Shown: positions 27,430 through 37,486, numbered from the stretch's first letter. The stretch is DNA of 64,000 nucleotides from Glutamicibacter sp. JC586 (GCF_009805585.1 NZ_VHIN01000009.1:1-64000); one strand, 5' to 3'. Numbers and translations are program-made. Notes: a model not told the origin generated them from the sequence alone.

Positions 27430-30147
27430 CTAGGATCCGTTCTTCTCCCACGGTGCCGGTATTTGAAAAGTCGACCTCATGAACGTCGTAGCCATCTCAA
27501 AGGTCAGCCTCGGATTCGGGTCTTCCTCGGACTCTCCAAAAGTTAAGCAATCAAGCGGCATGTACTTCAACTGTGCTAGTCGACGCAATGTGTCCGCTGC
27601 GCCGAGCGGAACAAAACTCACATTCAGTGCTCCCTGGATGTATGTCCCCTGAAGATATCCAAAATACTGTCCTAGCGAGGACAACATCGAGAGATCTGAG
27701 GGATTCCTGAATTTGTGTTTTCGCGTAGTTTCCACAGAAGGCGCATATCGAGCCGAGATTTCACGAAGTACCGATGCTCGGTGTGGGTGGGGAGTATGAA
27801 GCATTCCTTGAGTGATGGTTACACCGAAATCGTTTTCCAACAAGTCACGGTTGTTCATACCTGCGGCTTCGTGCGGCTCAGCCTGCGACCCTAAATCATT
27901 CATTTTAGTAGACGAAGGGAAAAACTTCGCTTGACCGACGGACGTGAAATAGTTCTCGGGGTTCTGGTCCCTCATTAGGAAAACGTCGTCGTTCAGGTAG
28001 ATGAAATGCTCGGATAGTCCTGGGATGTTATGCAACACGGACTCGATCGAATGAGAATTGAACACAGGCAGAACTGAAGTATCCGGATAAATGTCGCTGT
28101 GGTCGACAACAGTTACCTTTTCATGTTCATCCAACCATGCCGGACGTTGTCCGTCCGTCACAATGTAGATGTGACGTATCCATGGTGCATGCTGATGAAG
28201 GCTACGCAAGGAGTACCTAAGTTCATCGCGATTTAAGTAGCGAATATCTCCCCCTGCCAGGACACCCGAGAGATTAAGACCAGATGCATCGTTCTTTTTG
28301 GCGAGCCACACAGGGTCTTGCCCATCTACCCAAGTGTACACAGCGTCGATGGGAAAAGTGACCTGCGACCACAACGGTAGTTCGTGAAGTGGAGTCCATT
28401 GAGCAAACAGCGGGGATGAGAAATCTTCAGCTTTGAGGGTGTCCACTTCGTAGTTAACACGGGGAGCAAGATACAAATTCTCGCGACGATCGTGATGGTC
28501 CCAGATTTCAATGGTGACGCCAGCCGCGAAACCGACATGTCGGCGAGTCCCCGAGACGCTGTAATTATGAAATAGGAAGAGCCTCGTAACTTCGCCCCAA
28601 TTCACTTCATCGTTATCTTGACGCCACGAATATCCGTCATTGTCCAAACGCGTCCGACCAGCGTAGAGACGAACTTCCAAGGAGTTGGGAGCGTGTGTTG
28701 AAAGGTACTCAAGTAAGTCATCGCGGTCTTCATTCTTTATAGCCCAGGAAAGTCCTCGACTCGAATTGATCGGTCTGGAAAACAAACCCGAATTTTCAAA
28801 TAGCTTGGCTAGGCGGCGTCGGTTTTCGATTCTCGCGTTTGCCGGAATCATCCCATGCAAATCAGATGAGATTACTTCCTTTGCTCGTTCTGAATTTGAC
28901 TCTCTCGTCCCCAATTCAGCCTCACCAAGAACACCAAGCTGGGCAGTTTCCAGATCAGACAAGTTAGGGGAATATTCGTCGCTTGGGACACCGTCGTTGG
29001 ATTCTTTGGCGGAGAGCTGAGTAATGCTGCGTGCCGACCCACGAGTTTTTGCGAGGTCTTGAAACAATTGATCCCACTGGGTCGCAACGGCTTCAGGGCT
29101 GAACCGTGCCAACGACTTCGGCGCCCGTTCACTCATACTTCTTCGCTTGTCTTCGTCCCCGATCAACATACGCAATGCTTCAGCGAATGCACCTACGTCG
29201 TTCAATGGGACCAAGTACCCATCTCTGCCGTGCTCAATAATTTCACGAGGACCTGTTTCGCAGTCGAAAGCAACTAGTGGTAATCCAGCCCCTCTAGCCT
29301 CCAACAAAACTAAAGGTAGCCCTTCCGAGACCGAAGCCAGGGCGCCGATGGACGCGCGAGCCCATTCGTCCTCTATATTTTCTGTTGGCGGAAAAATTTC
29401 GACCTGACGCGCAATCCCTAGATTTCGCGCCATAGTAAAGATCTTGTCTCGATCCGGACCATCACCGAAAATTCGAAGGCGCCATTCAGGATTGGCATCA
29501 ACAACGCGTGCAAAGGCACGCACCAAGTTCACGAATCCTTTGCCTCGCACGAGACGTCCTGCACTCATTACTACCTTTTGCGTACCACTACTTTGCGGAC
29601 GTGCAGTCAGGTCCAACGAATTTGGAATAACTTCCATGCGCGGTGCTACTGAAGCCCACTTATTTTCAAGCCATTCGCGATTGCGCTCAGTTAATAACAC
29701 GAGTGCATCCACGTTTAAACTGTGCCTAAGTAGCGGCTCTGCTGTTACACCACGAGCCATCGTGTTTCGATGTTCTTCTTGCACGATTTTTGTTGTTGCT
29801 GGGGAGTAAAGTAAGGCATAAACAGCCAAGGCTGGAGTTGATGCTATCAGCACGTCGTCTTCGCGCTGCGCAAGATAATTCATCACAGCGGTGTCTGTTT
29901 CACGACAGAATTGGTTATCCCACTCTTCGGGAATAATCAAACTAGCATTTCCGCTGTCTCCGGCTAAGTCAGTAATGTACTCCACTGTGACGCCGTCGCC
30001 GAAGTCAAACCCGGTCTCAGGTAGCCTGTATACGCTGGAGACGGTTACTTCGTACCCACGTGCCGCCATACTCTTTGTTTGGTCGGCGATGGCACGTTCT
30101 GTGCCGGCTCGTGCATCTGCGCTCGTCAGTAGATAGTTCAGCTTCAT
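27430..30147 (-). CDS. Bifunctional GT4 glycosyltransferase-Stealth phosphotransferase
   Basis: A 905-residue fusion. Residues 1-370 are a GT-B retaining glycosyltransferase (SAGRLVRGKGFVNLVRAF; the EX7E region in SEGLPLVLLEARGAGLPL). Residues about 430-590 are a less conserved linker with strand-like character. Residues 595-905 are a Stealth domain: CR1 IDAVYTWVDGQDPVW, CR2 from DELRYSLRSLHQHAPWIRHI to HFIYLNDDVFL, CR3 GMLHTPHPHRASVLREI and a CR4-like tail. A good AAGGAAG site precedes the ATG, which overlaps the upstream gene's stop by four bases. One polypeptide could add a sugar and then a sugar phosphate to the growing unit. Specificity is not readable. Confidence 0.85.
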   Translation of the reverse strand: MKLNYLLTSADARAGTERAIADQTKSMAARGYEVTVSSVYRLPETGFDFGDGVTVEYITDLAGDSGNASLIIPEEWDNQFCRETDTAVMNYLAQREDDVLIASTPALAVYALLYSPATTKIVQEEHRNTMARGVTAEPLLRHSLNVDALVLLTERNREWLENKWASVAPRMEVIPNSLDLTARPQSSGTQKVVMSAGRLVRGKGFVNLVRAFARVVDANPEWRLRIFGDGPDRDKIFTMARNLGIARQVEIFPPTENIEDEWARASIGALASVSEGLPLVLLEARGAGLPLVAFDCETGPREIIEHGRDGYLVPLNDVGAFAEALRMLIGDEDKRRSMSERAPKSLARFSPEAVATQWDQLFQDLAKTRGSARSITQLSAKESNDGVPSDEYSPNLSDLETAQLGVLGEAELGTRESNSERAKEVISSDLHGMIPANARIENRRRLAKLFENSGLFSRPINSSRGLSWAIKNEDRDDLLEYLSTHAPNSLEVRLYAGRTRLDNDGYSWRQDNDEVNWGEVTRLFLFHNYSVSGTRRHVGFAAGVTIEIWDHHDRRENLYLAPRVNYEVDTLKAEDFSSPLFAQWTPLHELPLWSQVTFPIDAVYTWVDGQDPVWLAKKNDASGLNLSGVLAGGDIRYLNRDELRYSLRSLHQHAPWIRHIYIVTDGQRPAWLDEHEKVTVVDHSDIYPDTSVLPVFNSHSIESVLHNIPGLSEHFIYLNDDVFLMRDQNPENYFTSVGQAKFFPSSTKMNDLGSQAEPHEAAGMNNRDLLENDFGVTITQGMLHTPHPHRASVLREISARYAPSVETTRKHKFRNPSDLSMLSSLGQYFGYLQGTYIQGALNVSFVPLGAADTLRRLAQLKYMPLDCLTFGESEEDPNPRLTFEMATTFMRSTFQIPAPWEKNGS

Positions 30148-31001
30148 CGGTAGCTTCCTTCTGGGTTAGAAAATTGAGAAATTTCGAGAGCAAGTAATTG
30201 GTCCAAGGTCCAATACGGACGAATTCGGTATAGCCGATTTCGCTTTGCCCACGAGGATGTAGCCCTAAAACGGACAGTTTCGCGCGGATTGGCCGTTGAA
30301 CTACCCCTCCACCCCAGACGTTTGCTTTCCGCTAATTTATCGTCTTCGCTGACGAATAGATCCCAAACAGTCTTTCCTCCATTCAAAGGGATTCGCATGT
30401 TCTCCCAAACATCGATATTGATTACGAACCGGCGCCGACTTTCATCACACAAATCTACCGGAACCCTAACAAATTCCTTTTTGTTCTTTCTGTTGCGCAA
30501 AACCAATTGATGATCGGAATTCAGAGGAACAGGGGAAACTTCAACGACAACAATTCCCAGTCCAGCATCCAGCGCGACAACAGCCGGGCGCATTTCTTTT
30601 TTGGCAAGTGGGCAAAGGAGAATTTTTCCGTCATCAGAATGCCGTAGTTTCCATATGTGTTCCTCTGTCGCACCCTGGTTCTTGGTGCGAATCGGGAATT
30701 CTGCCGGAATTGAATTCACTATCTCGAATTCTTGCATTACCCCATTAATAACTACTTGATATTCCTCTGATTTAACCCGGGACAGGTCAATAACCCCGAA
30801 AGATAGGTCATCTGAATGAAAATCGGAAAAATCATAATATATCTCACCGCTATCGCTGCTAAGCAGGGATAGCGATTGGATGGGTTTCGACGTCTTCCAA
30901 TTTAGATAAAATCCACCATCAAAGCTTAAAAACAAATTGAGTTTACTGGACTTAAATTCAAAAAGGCCCTCATTCTTGACTTTCAATCCAGCTGACTCCA
31001 A
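30144..31001 (-). CDS. Uncharacterised protein, possibly a 5'-truncated glycosyltransferase remnant
   Basis: A 285-residue frame of no recognised family. It is strand-rich, without membrane segments, and contains a GKTVWDLFVS motif followed by KRLGWRGSS, a style seen in accessory domains of large actinobacterial glycosyltransferases. The only start in reach is TTG at 31001, with no ribosome-binding site. The frame stays open upstream to a stop at 31059-31061 with no ATG or GTG. Its stop overlaps the GT4-Stealth ATG by four bases, so the two were probably made together. The gene is AT-rich and adjoins a decayed transposase, so loss of the original N-terminus is plausible. Confidence 0.55.
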   Translation of the reverse strand: MESAGLKVKNEGLFEFKSSKLNLFLSFDGGFYLNWKTSKPIQSLSLLSSDSGEIYYDFSDFHSDDLSFGVIDLSRVKSEEYQVVINGVMQEFEIVNSIPAEFPIRTKNQGATEEHIWKLRHSDDGKILLCPLAKKEMRPAVVALDAGLGIVVVEVSPVPLNSDHQLVLRNRKNKKEFVRVPVDLCDESRRRFVINIDVWENMRIPLNGGKTVWDLFVSEDDKLAESKRLGWRGSSTANPRETVRFRATSSWAKRNRLYRIRPYWTLDQLLALEISQFSNPEGSYR

Positions 31002-31439
31002 TTCGCATTCAATGTAACGATACCTGAACCGTTGAATTTCAGCGGCATGGTGACATTTTTACATTGAGTAAAGCGTCTCAGCTACCAACTTAAATAAAAA
31101 GGTAAAAGGTATCTAAACCTGACAGATTTTACTGTACACAGTATACACAATAGAGCAGCTATTCGCAGTTCCGCTACGAAGAGCGCCTCCTGACTCCAAG
31201 TTTCTCGGCAATATCGTGCACGACAGTCGCCAAACGATCGTGTATCACCACCCCAATCTTACAGAACGACTTTACGAATCTAGCTAGCAGCAGAGTATCC
31301 GGTTGCCGCGGGTATGGAGCACTCGCGCAAGAGTCTGGCCAGCCTCCAAAAAAGACAATTGCACGACTTACGCTTCTTCGAGCGACTTTACGCAATTCTC
31401 GATGTTTCGCAGGATATTCTGCTTCTCTTTGTTTTCTCA
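31002..31439. other. Gap between the truncated gene and the transposase relic
   Basis: The first 57 bases continue the reading frame of the 285-residue gene without a start codon. Beyond the stop at 31059-31061 there is only short, unconvincing open frame on the minus strand (31174-31440). I see no gene, no clear terminal repeat and no terminator. Confidence 0.45.
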
Positions 31440-32763
31440 CGGGTGCTTTACCGCTTGTCCTGGCTTAAAGGTGTAAATGCGGTCGACACCCACCGTTCGC
31501 CAGTAACGACCGTGCGATATAGTGAACCAAATTCCTGAACGCACGCGCGATACCCCGTAAATGCTCCAACCGGTCGTTCAAAGCCTCGATATGTTCATTG
31601 GATCAGCTAGCATTTTCAAAATGCGCGAGGATGTCCGTCTTCGTCCGGCGCGGGGTACCGCAGAGCTTGCGGCCGATAAAACCCTTCGGCACATAAGTAC
31701 CGATCTCGCTGATTAGCTGTTCCGACTTTCACGGTCCGATCTCAGTCGTGTGCTGCCGGTAGGCATCCACCATCTGCTGATGCACACTCCGCGCTAACTG
31801 AGCCAGTTCACGCTCCGGTACCTTGGGCAAGTTCTCAGGGTGGTTTTCTGCTTTTCGGTACTCTAACTCATCCCCGTGGTCAAAGTGCTGCGACAATGAT
31901 GGGAAGGATCTTCCTTGCTACCGCGCCGAACGTATTGCACATGCTAACCCATCGCCTTAGGGTATCCAGAGCTACAGAACCCAATTTGTCAGCATGGAAC
32001 GGGTCGAGGACCTGCAGCGCTCGGTCAGCACTTCAACGGCAGATGTTTCGAAGCCGGTGAAACTGTCCATTCCCGCCACTTCACTGCCTAGCTATCTTCG
32101 TTTATCTTGTTCACAAAACCAGCTTTTGATTGCGGCTTTGGATCTTCCAGAGATCATGTCCGGCAGTCGCACGGTACCAGTGACATCGCGCACAGCGGTG
32201 TGGCCCATTATGACAGTCACGTATTTGTCTCCACATTTGGTATGCCGCCATTCATGATCGTCCATACCTATTAGATAGACGCTACCAAAGCGGGCGGGGT
32301 CATCAAATGGCAGGCGTTGACCTTCGGTCAACACAGCCTCGTAAGCGCTATTCCATGTGACACCCACTCACTCGGCCATCCGCAATACGGACTCGTACTG
32401 GCAACCCAGGCCGATCGAAGCCCAATGCGGACCGGTGCAGCTGATCTCCTGCCGCGGCCCCACTGCTTACTGGAGGTCTTCACGTCATGCGCGCTGGCAG
32501 TTTTGGCATCGGAACCGGCGGTGCTCGAAGGCTAGGACGATGGGTCGCGGCATGGAGGGAGTGCCCCTCTTGGCCGCAGCATCGCACCAAGGATCAAGGG
32601 TGGTGACGAGACAGAGAATCTCGGCTTCCGCTGCTCTGAAGTACTGACCGATAGCGGTGAATCCCACACCGTTGCAGCCGCTGAAAGTCGAGAGATTCGC
32701 TGGGGTATTGACCGAATGGTGCGCAGTCAAAGTCTTCTGAGATGGGTAGCGTGGTCCTCCCAC
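31440..32763 (-). pseudogene. Decayed ISL3-family transposase
   Basis: Pieces of one ISL3-type transposase can be read in order on the minus strand, but in different frames with stops between them. An N-terminal piece with a damaged zinc-finger-like region (EHRRFRCQNCQ) ends near 32485. The DDE start, IGMDDHEWRHTKCGDKYV with VRLPDMISGRSKA, covers 32092-32367. VAGMDSFTGFETS and then LDPFHADKLG-like segments follow near 31900-32080. The C-terminal RLEHLRGIARAFRNL with HYIARSLL lies near 31480-31600. At least three frameshifts or stops make it nonfunctional. No clear terminal inverted repeats were found. Confidence 0.82.
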
Positions 32764-32997
32764 TCTTCTGGAAAGCCTCGACTTTTCGTGTATTTGCGAA
32801 TTGCCCCGGATCCAGTGTGTTGGGTTTATGTCGTTACGCTATCAATCCTGAAGAGCTACTTCACCTAGTCGTTCGTTGCTTCCGCGTTAGCATTTTAGCA
32901 GAAATACCGACGAGACGGCTGTCAATCGACCATCATCTCGTCGACAATTCGTCCGGTTTCCGTCAATAATTCTGACGTACCGAGCAGCCGGCTGTCG

Positions 32998-34836
32998 TCA
33001 CCCCTCACCGCGAATCGTTGAGAGATTAAGCTTCGACTCCCAATAGGACTCGCTGGTCAGCTCACCATAGCCATCACGCCACAGACGAACATTCTCTTCA
33101 TAGGTTGAGCGCAATCGCAGAGTATTCCGTACTAGGCGAAGAGTTTCGCGCCAGAACCTCTTTTGGTTGCGGCGTACTACGTATGCCTTCGACTGGTCAC
33201 CATTGAGATACGTGACCTGCTTGGCTCCATAGACCTTGTGGAAGTCATCCCTAAAAGGCGAGGACAAGGTCAGTTCCGAGTCCGAGTCCTTGCCCAACGG
33301 CAACAGATGACCATTGAGTGTGGCTAGTAGCAGTGCCCGCACTTTACGTGGCTTCTCGCTGTGTCGCTCTACCGGCCGCTCAACAACTGGCTTCCATGCT
33401 TCCTCACGAGTAAGGGCCTTGAGATCTGCGCGACGCCGTGCCATGTCCGCATTCTTGTCAAAGAATTTCGGTCCTCTAAGCACGTCTTCAAACGCGAGGT
33501 TGATAGCCGACAGTGTGTCGTAGTGGAATCGCATGACATTGCGCTTGTAGAAACTCAAGACCATCTGCTGCAACTCTAGCCAAGACCGCTGCTTCTCCGG
33601 TAGTGACAAATGGTGAACGAGGTGACTTCTGAAGTCCAGGTACCACGTCATTGGCGAGGCCTTGTCAGTGAAATTCTCCTGAACGGATGCGACGCCTGGC
33701 AGTGAGACGATGTCAAAGTCATTGACCAACGAGAAGCTCACATCGTCGCCTCGCACGAAGAACGGGAACGGCAAGTGCTGAACCTGGTCAACTGGGAAGG
33801 CGAAGAACCACCAACCTGCGTACAGATCTTCAGGAGCCGGCAGCGTAGTTTCGTATTCCATCCGGAATACTTCATCACGGTTGCGAAGATCCAGGCCGTG
33901 ATACCTCGGCTTGCATCCCAAATCGAATTCAGCGCCGTTCTCCCACAGCTGCCATCGGTGCGAGGCGTTGATCATAGAACCAGCAACGGCAGTCTTTGGA
34001 TCCTGAGCGTAGGCGAGCAACCACCAGGTGCGGGACAGTGCTTCCATTTGGATGGAAGCATCATCATCCATAAACAGGCAGTGCGTTGCACCAATTTCCC
34101 GTGCGCGTAGCAGACCACGAGTAAAGCCGCCGGCGCCACCAAGGTTTTCGTTGGGAATAATCTCAACGCCGTCACCATCTTCAACGTTGAGCGAATTGCC
34201 GTTATCCACTACCGTCATCCGAACGTGTTCATTGAGTTCCGAATCAGCAAGGAACTCACGGAATCGCTTGATAGTGTCCTCAACTTCGGCCTCACGCTTG
34301 AACGTGGTCACCGAGAGCATAAGGTCTGGGGTACGAATAGGTTCAGCGGTAGTAGCCCAAGCGAAGTCCTCTAGCTCGCCATCTTCCAACGCCATCAGGT
34401 CAAAGAACAGCACCGTTTCTTCCGGTGTCTCTTCATCAATGACAACAGGATGGCGGTGCAAACCATCAAGGTTAACAATTTCACTGACAATCTTGTGCCA
34501 TGACTGATGACGGTCCGCCTGGAAAACCGTCAGCTGGAAACGGCCGCTACCCTGGAGCTGGAGCTCCAGTGGCAGGTTGCCACAAACTCGCTTCCACTTG
34601 CCGTAGTTGAATACGTTGTAGTACGTGCCGGTGGAAAGAAGTCCGCCGGGAGCAAATTCAGCCACACCGCGGCTCAGTGAAATGCCTACCGGTCCGAAGA
34701 CGTGGAAGTGGGCTTCCTGTTCGGTTGATATTCCCGACTGCAGCCAAATCCCAGGCTGTACAGGATAGGCCGTGGCTGATTCACCAACGCTTTGTTCTTC
34801 GGTCTGTTCCAGATCTGATGTTGCTGGCGCCGTCAT
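32998..34836 (-). CDS. Galactofuranosyltransferase, GlfT2-like
   Basis: A 612-residue GT2 enzyme resembling GlfT2, which polymerises galactofuranose from UDP-Galf on the inner face of the membrane. A strand-rich N-terminal domain (to about residue 160) precedes the GT-A core with NENLGGAGGFTRGLLRARE and the metal-binding FMDDDASIQME near residue 257. WWFFAFPVDQV and a long helical C-terminus follow. No transmembrane segment is obvious. It lies 34 bases downstream of the pyruvyltransferase-nitroreductase gene and near glf, which makes its donor. In mycobacteria GlfT2 builds arabinogalactan; here no arabinan genes are seen, so the polymer must differ. Confidence 0.87.
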   Translation of the reverse strand: MTAPATSDLEQTEEQSVGESATAYPVQPGIWLQSGISTEQEAHFHVFGPVGISLSRGVAEFAPGGLLSTGTYYNVFNYGKWKRVCGNLPLELQLQGSGRFQLTVFQADRHQSWHKIVSEIVNLDGLHRHPVVIDEETPEETVLFFDLMALEDGELEDFAWATTAEPIRTPDLMLSVTTFKREAEVEDTIKRFREFLADSELNEHVRMTVVDNGNSLNVEDGDGVEIIPNENLGGAGGFTRGLLRAREIGATHCLFMDDDASIQMEALSRTWWLLAYAQDPKTAVAGSMINASHRWQLWENGAEFDLGCKPRYHGLDLRNRDEVFRMEYETTLPAPEDLYAGWWFFAFPVDQVQHLPFPFFVRGDDVSFSLVNDFDIVSLPGVASVQENFTDKASPMTWYLDFRSHLVHHLSLPEKQRSWLELQQMVLSFYKRNVMRFHYDTLSAINLAFEDVLRGPKFFDKNADMARRRADLKALTREEAWKPVVERPVERHSEKPRKVRALLLATLNGHLLPLGKDSDSELTLSSPFRDDFHKVYGAKQVTYLNGDQSKAYVVRRNQKRFWRETLRLVRNTLRLRSTYEENVRLWRDGYGELTSESYWESKLNLSTIRGEG

Positions 34837-34870
34837 ACTTTTATCGCTTTCCTTACCAGTTAGATGATGA

Positions 34871-37486
34871 TTAGCCGTGTCGCTTCAGGATGCTGTCTGC
34901 CTCCACGCGCTTAGAGCGTGGAACCAACACGTCCTGGTCATAGTTTCCGACTGCCACGAAGGCGATGAAGACTTCATTTTCCGGAAGATCAACGATGTTG
35001 CGGATCTTCTGTTCCTTCTCGACGCCCATCGCCGTATTGAGCAGGCAAGACCCCAATTCCATCTGGGTCAAGCCAAGCAACAGCGACATCATGAACAACC
35101 CGCCATCAACAAATGGTTGGTTACGTTCCGGAGCGAAAAGGAATGCATCAAGATCTGCAGTGACCAAGAGCAGTCGTGGCGGGGCGTTGAATCCAAAGAA
35201 TCCACCTTGTACTTCAAGTAGCTGCTTGATGATTTCTGGATCATCAAACTGGTGGACCCTGGCTCCCTGACGGCTGCAGACCGATGGAGACTGCATGGCA
35301 ATCTGTACAGCCGTTGCAATCGCTGAGTCGTCTACCGGGGTGTCGGTGAATTCTCGGACGCTACGCCGTCCGTAAACGACGTCCATGAAGGCCCGCTCAT
35401 CATTAGGAGTTTCGACCGGAACTTCACGCTCCTGCGATGCAGGGAATGCGCCGCCCTCCCCCAGCTGTCCGTTTGCAATGACCTCAAGCGCTTGGGCTGA
35501 GAAGAGATTACGGAAGTGCGACACGTCCGTATTTGTCTCCTCGTTTCGGGCAAAGTAGGCCTTCATGACCGATGCGGAGCTTTGAACGATGGTGTCATCG
35601 GTCCCCAGCCCGCGTGAGAGCCACGCGTTCATTTCTTTGGCCAAACCTGGAATGGCGACGCGTCCAAAACCGGGACGGAAGTTGCTGTGCGTCAGTCCCT
35701 TTTCAATGGCGTGCGCATGGAAGAACATGCGTGCCCGGATCCCGGTAACTGAGTCTGCCGAACGACCGCGAGTGAAGGAGCGTACCTGCTGTTCTACGTC
35801 GTGGTTAGCCAAGCGACGGGCCTGCTTCGAGAATCCCTCAACAATGTCTTCCGAGGACTTCTGCGCCGCGGCGTTGGCAGTCGCCGTGGCTTTAGCATCC
35901 GCGATCGAGATTTCGTGGACCTGCACGCCTGCCTCAGGGCCGGTGAAGTGCAGGGCTCCGAGCATGATCTGGCTTAGGCCAGGCTCGGCTACGGAGAACT
36001 CGAATTCGTCGGTGCGTACATTGCCGGCGTTCGCTGCTACTTCAGCCTTGCCGATCACTCGGAATGATCCCGAGTCTGGGTTGCGCAGGTGAACGTTGAT
36101 GTTCTTGGTCTGCGTGGTAGGGGCCCACTGAATCTTGATTCGCTTTTTTGCACCGGGAGTCAGTGGCTCTGGCAGGTTGGTCCAGACATGCTTTCCACGA
36201 AGTTCTTTGTCCTTACCAACGCTCAACGTCACGCCCTCGGCGCCCTTGTCGATCGACCAAACGTCACTGTTGGCTGCGAAGTCCAGATCTAGAGTCTGGC
36301 CTTTGCTGGCTGACTCCGCGGCAGCAACTGCCTTGCCGTTATCCAGTGCAGCCGTTGACTTGACGCTAGGATCTAGGGCCGCCTTGAGCCATTGAAGAGA
36401 ATTCTTGCGCCCAGTGGTGATGTAGTCGCGGGCCTTAGTGAAATCGATGTCCGTCGTGACGTTTGCGTTGGCGTTTACAGACTCTTGGGTGTCACTCTCG
36501 TACACTCGACGAGTGTCGCCGAATCCCAGGGAGGACAGTAGGTTCTTGAACCGGTCTGCCCCGCGCATGTTGTTGTAGATAGATGAGAACGGCTTTTCAA
36601 AGATCACAGAGAAGGCGGTTCCATGGAAGCTATCGGTCACTACGTAGCTTGAATCTTTGTAGCCACGTAGGAAGTTTTCTGGTGCGTCGGAGGCAATGAT
36701 TTCAGCGCGTGGTTCATCTGCCCAGATTTCCTCAGCAGCCTCGCGTCCTTCATCTGGATTACAGATCACCAGGATCTTCTCCAGACCGGTCTTTTCTAGG
36801 ATGGCCAGCGCGGTTGATTTCTTCTCTGGTGTTGGGTCCAAGAAGAACACTGCCATGTACTGACCTTCAGGCGAGATAGTGGCCTTGGAGGCCAGTTCGT
36901 TGTAGTGCTCCTTTTCCAGGAGGAACACCGGATCAACAACAAGATCCGCCTTGACACCAAAAATGTCTTTCGCCGTATTGACGGCATAGTTCTCTCGAAC
37001 GGAGATGGCTTTGAACTTCTGGAGGTTCTGCGAGTGCTTTTCCACGAAGTCCGGCTTGAACTTGTCGGTTCCCCTGTTTCCGAAGGAGGTGCCGTAGGCC
37101 ACTCGGTTTCGTTCCGGAGCAACGAAGTCAAGGAAGAGGTCATCGTTGACGCGACCGATTAGTGGGTTCCACAACTGGTCGCTACCGACGACAAAGGTTT
37201 GGGCGAGGTTGTTGAGCTGCCCGAGGTTTTTGAAATGCAACTGATCCGTGTACTCGTAGCCGGTGCGGCGGGCGAACTCCATTGACAGGATGTCTTTTGG
37301 CCAGCGAACGCGGAAACCGTTGTATCCAAGTGGTTCATGCACCATGAGTACTGAATGCCCCAGACTTTCGATGGCACGGTTCAGACCGTAGTAGGTCAGA
37401 ATTGATCCGTAATTCTTGCCGTACCACCAGCCGAGGACCGCCACATCAAACTTGCTCTTCGGATCTACCAAGGGAAAATTCCTCAT
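34871..37486 (-). CDS. Polysaccharide pyruvyltransferase-nitroreductase fusion
   Basis: An 871-residue protein. Residues 10-340 are a polysaccharide pyruvyl transferase domain (VLGWWYGKNYGSILTYYGL, FVVGSDQLWNP, VVTDSFHGTAFSVIF). Residues 395-535 form a strand-rich carbohydrate-binding-like segment. Residues 545-690 are helical with HAHAIEKGLTHSNFRPGFG. Residues 695-860 are a nitroreductase/FMN fold (YGRRSVREFTDTPVDD, QSPSVCSRQGARV, DGGLFMMSLLLGLTQMELGS). The first domain would add pyruvate ketals to sugars. A flavin domain fused to it is unusual and its reaction is unknown. AAGGA abuts the ATG at 37486, so a TTG five codons later is an alternative start. Confidence 0.83.
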   Translation of the reverse strand: MRNFPLVDPKSKFDVAVLGWWYGKNYGSILTYYGLNRAIESLGHSVLMVHEPLGYNGFRVRWPKDILSMEFARRTGYEYTDQLHFKNLGQLNNLAQTFVVGSDQLWNPLIGRVNDDLFLDFVAPERNRVAYGTSFGNRGTDKFKPDFVEKHSQNLQKFKAISVRENYAVNTAKDIFGVKADLVVDPVFLLEKEHYNELASKATISPEGQYMAVFFLDPTPEKKSTALAILEKTGLEKILVICNPDEGREAAEEIWADEPRAEIIASDAPENFLRGYKDSSYVVTDSFHGTAFSVIFEKPFSSIYNNMRGADRFKNLLSSLGFGDTRRVYESDTQESVNANANVTTDIDFTKARDYITTGRKNSLQWLKAALDPSVKSTAALDNGKAVAAAESASKGQTLDLDFAANSDVWSIDKGAEGVTLSVGKDKELRGKHVWTNLPEPLTPGAKKRIKIQWAPTTQTKNINVHLRNPDSGSFRVIGKAEVAANAGNVRTDEFEFSVAEPGLSQIMLGALHFTGPEAGVQVHEISIADAKATATANAAAQKSSEDIVEGFSKQARRLANHDVEQQVRSFTRGRSADSVTGIRARMFFHAHAIEKGLTHSNFRPGFGRVAIPGLAKEMNAWLSRGLGTDDTIVQSSASVMKAYFARNEETNTDVSHFRNLFSAQALEVIANGQLGEGGAFPASQEREVPVETPNDERAFMDVVYGRRSVREFTDTPVDDSAIATAVQIAMQSPSVCSRQGARVHQFDDPEIIKQLLEVQGGFFGFNAPPRLLLVTADLDAFLFAPERNQPFVDGGLFMMSLLLGLTQMELGSCLLNTAMGVEKEQKIRNIVDLPENEVFIAFVAVGNYDQDVLVPRSKRVEADSILKRHG

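Noticed and set aside
31174-31440. An 88-codon minus-strand frame past the transposase C-terminus
   Set aside because: It has no start signals or family resemblance; it lies beyond the readable end of the ISL3 transposase and is more likely decayed sequence.
31440-32763. An intact ISL3 insertion sequence
   Set aside because: The transposase is broken by several frameshifts and stops, and I could not find convincing matching terminal inverted repeats on both sides.
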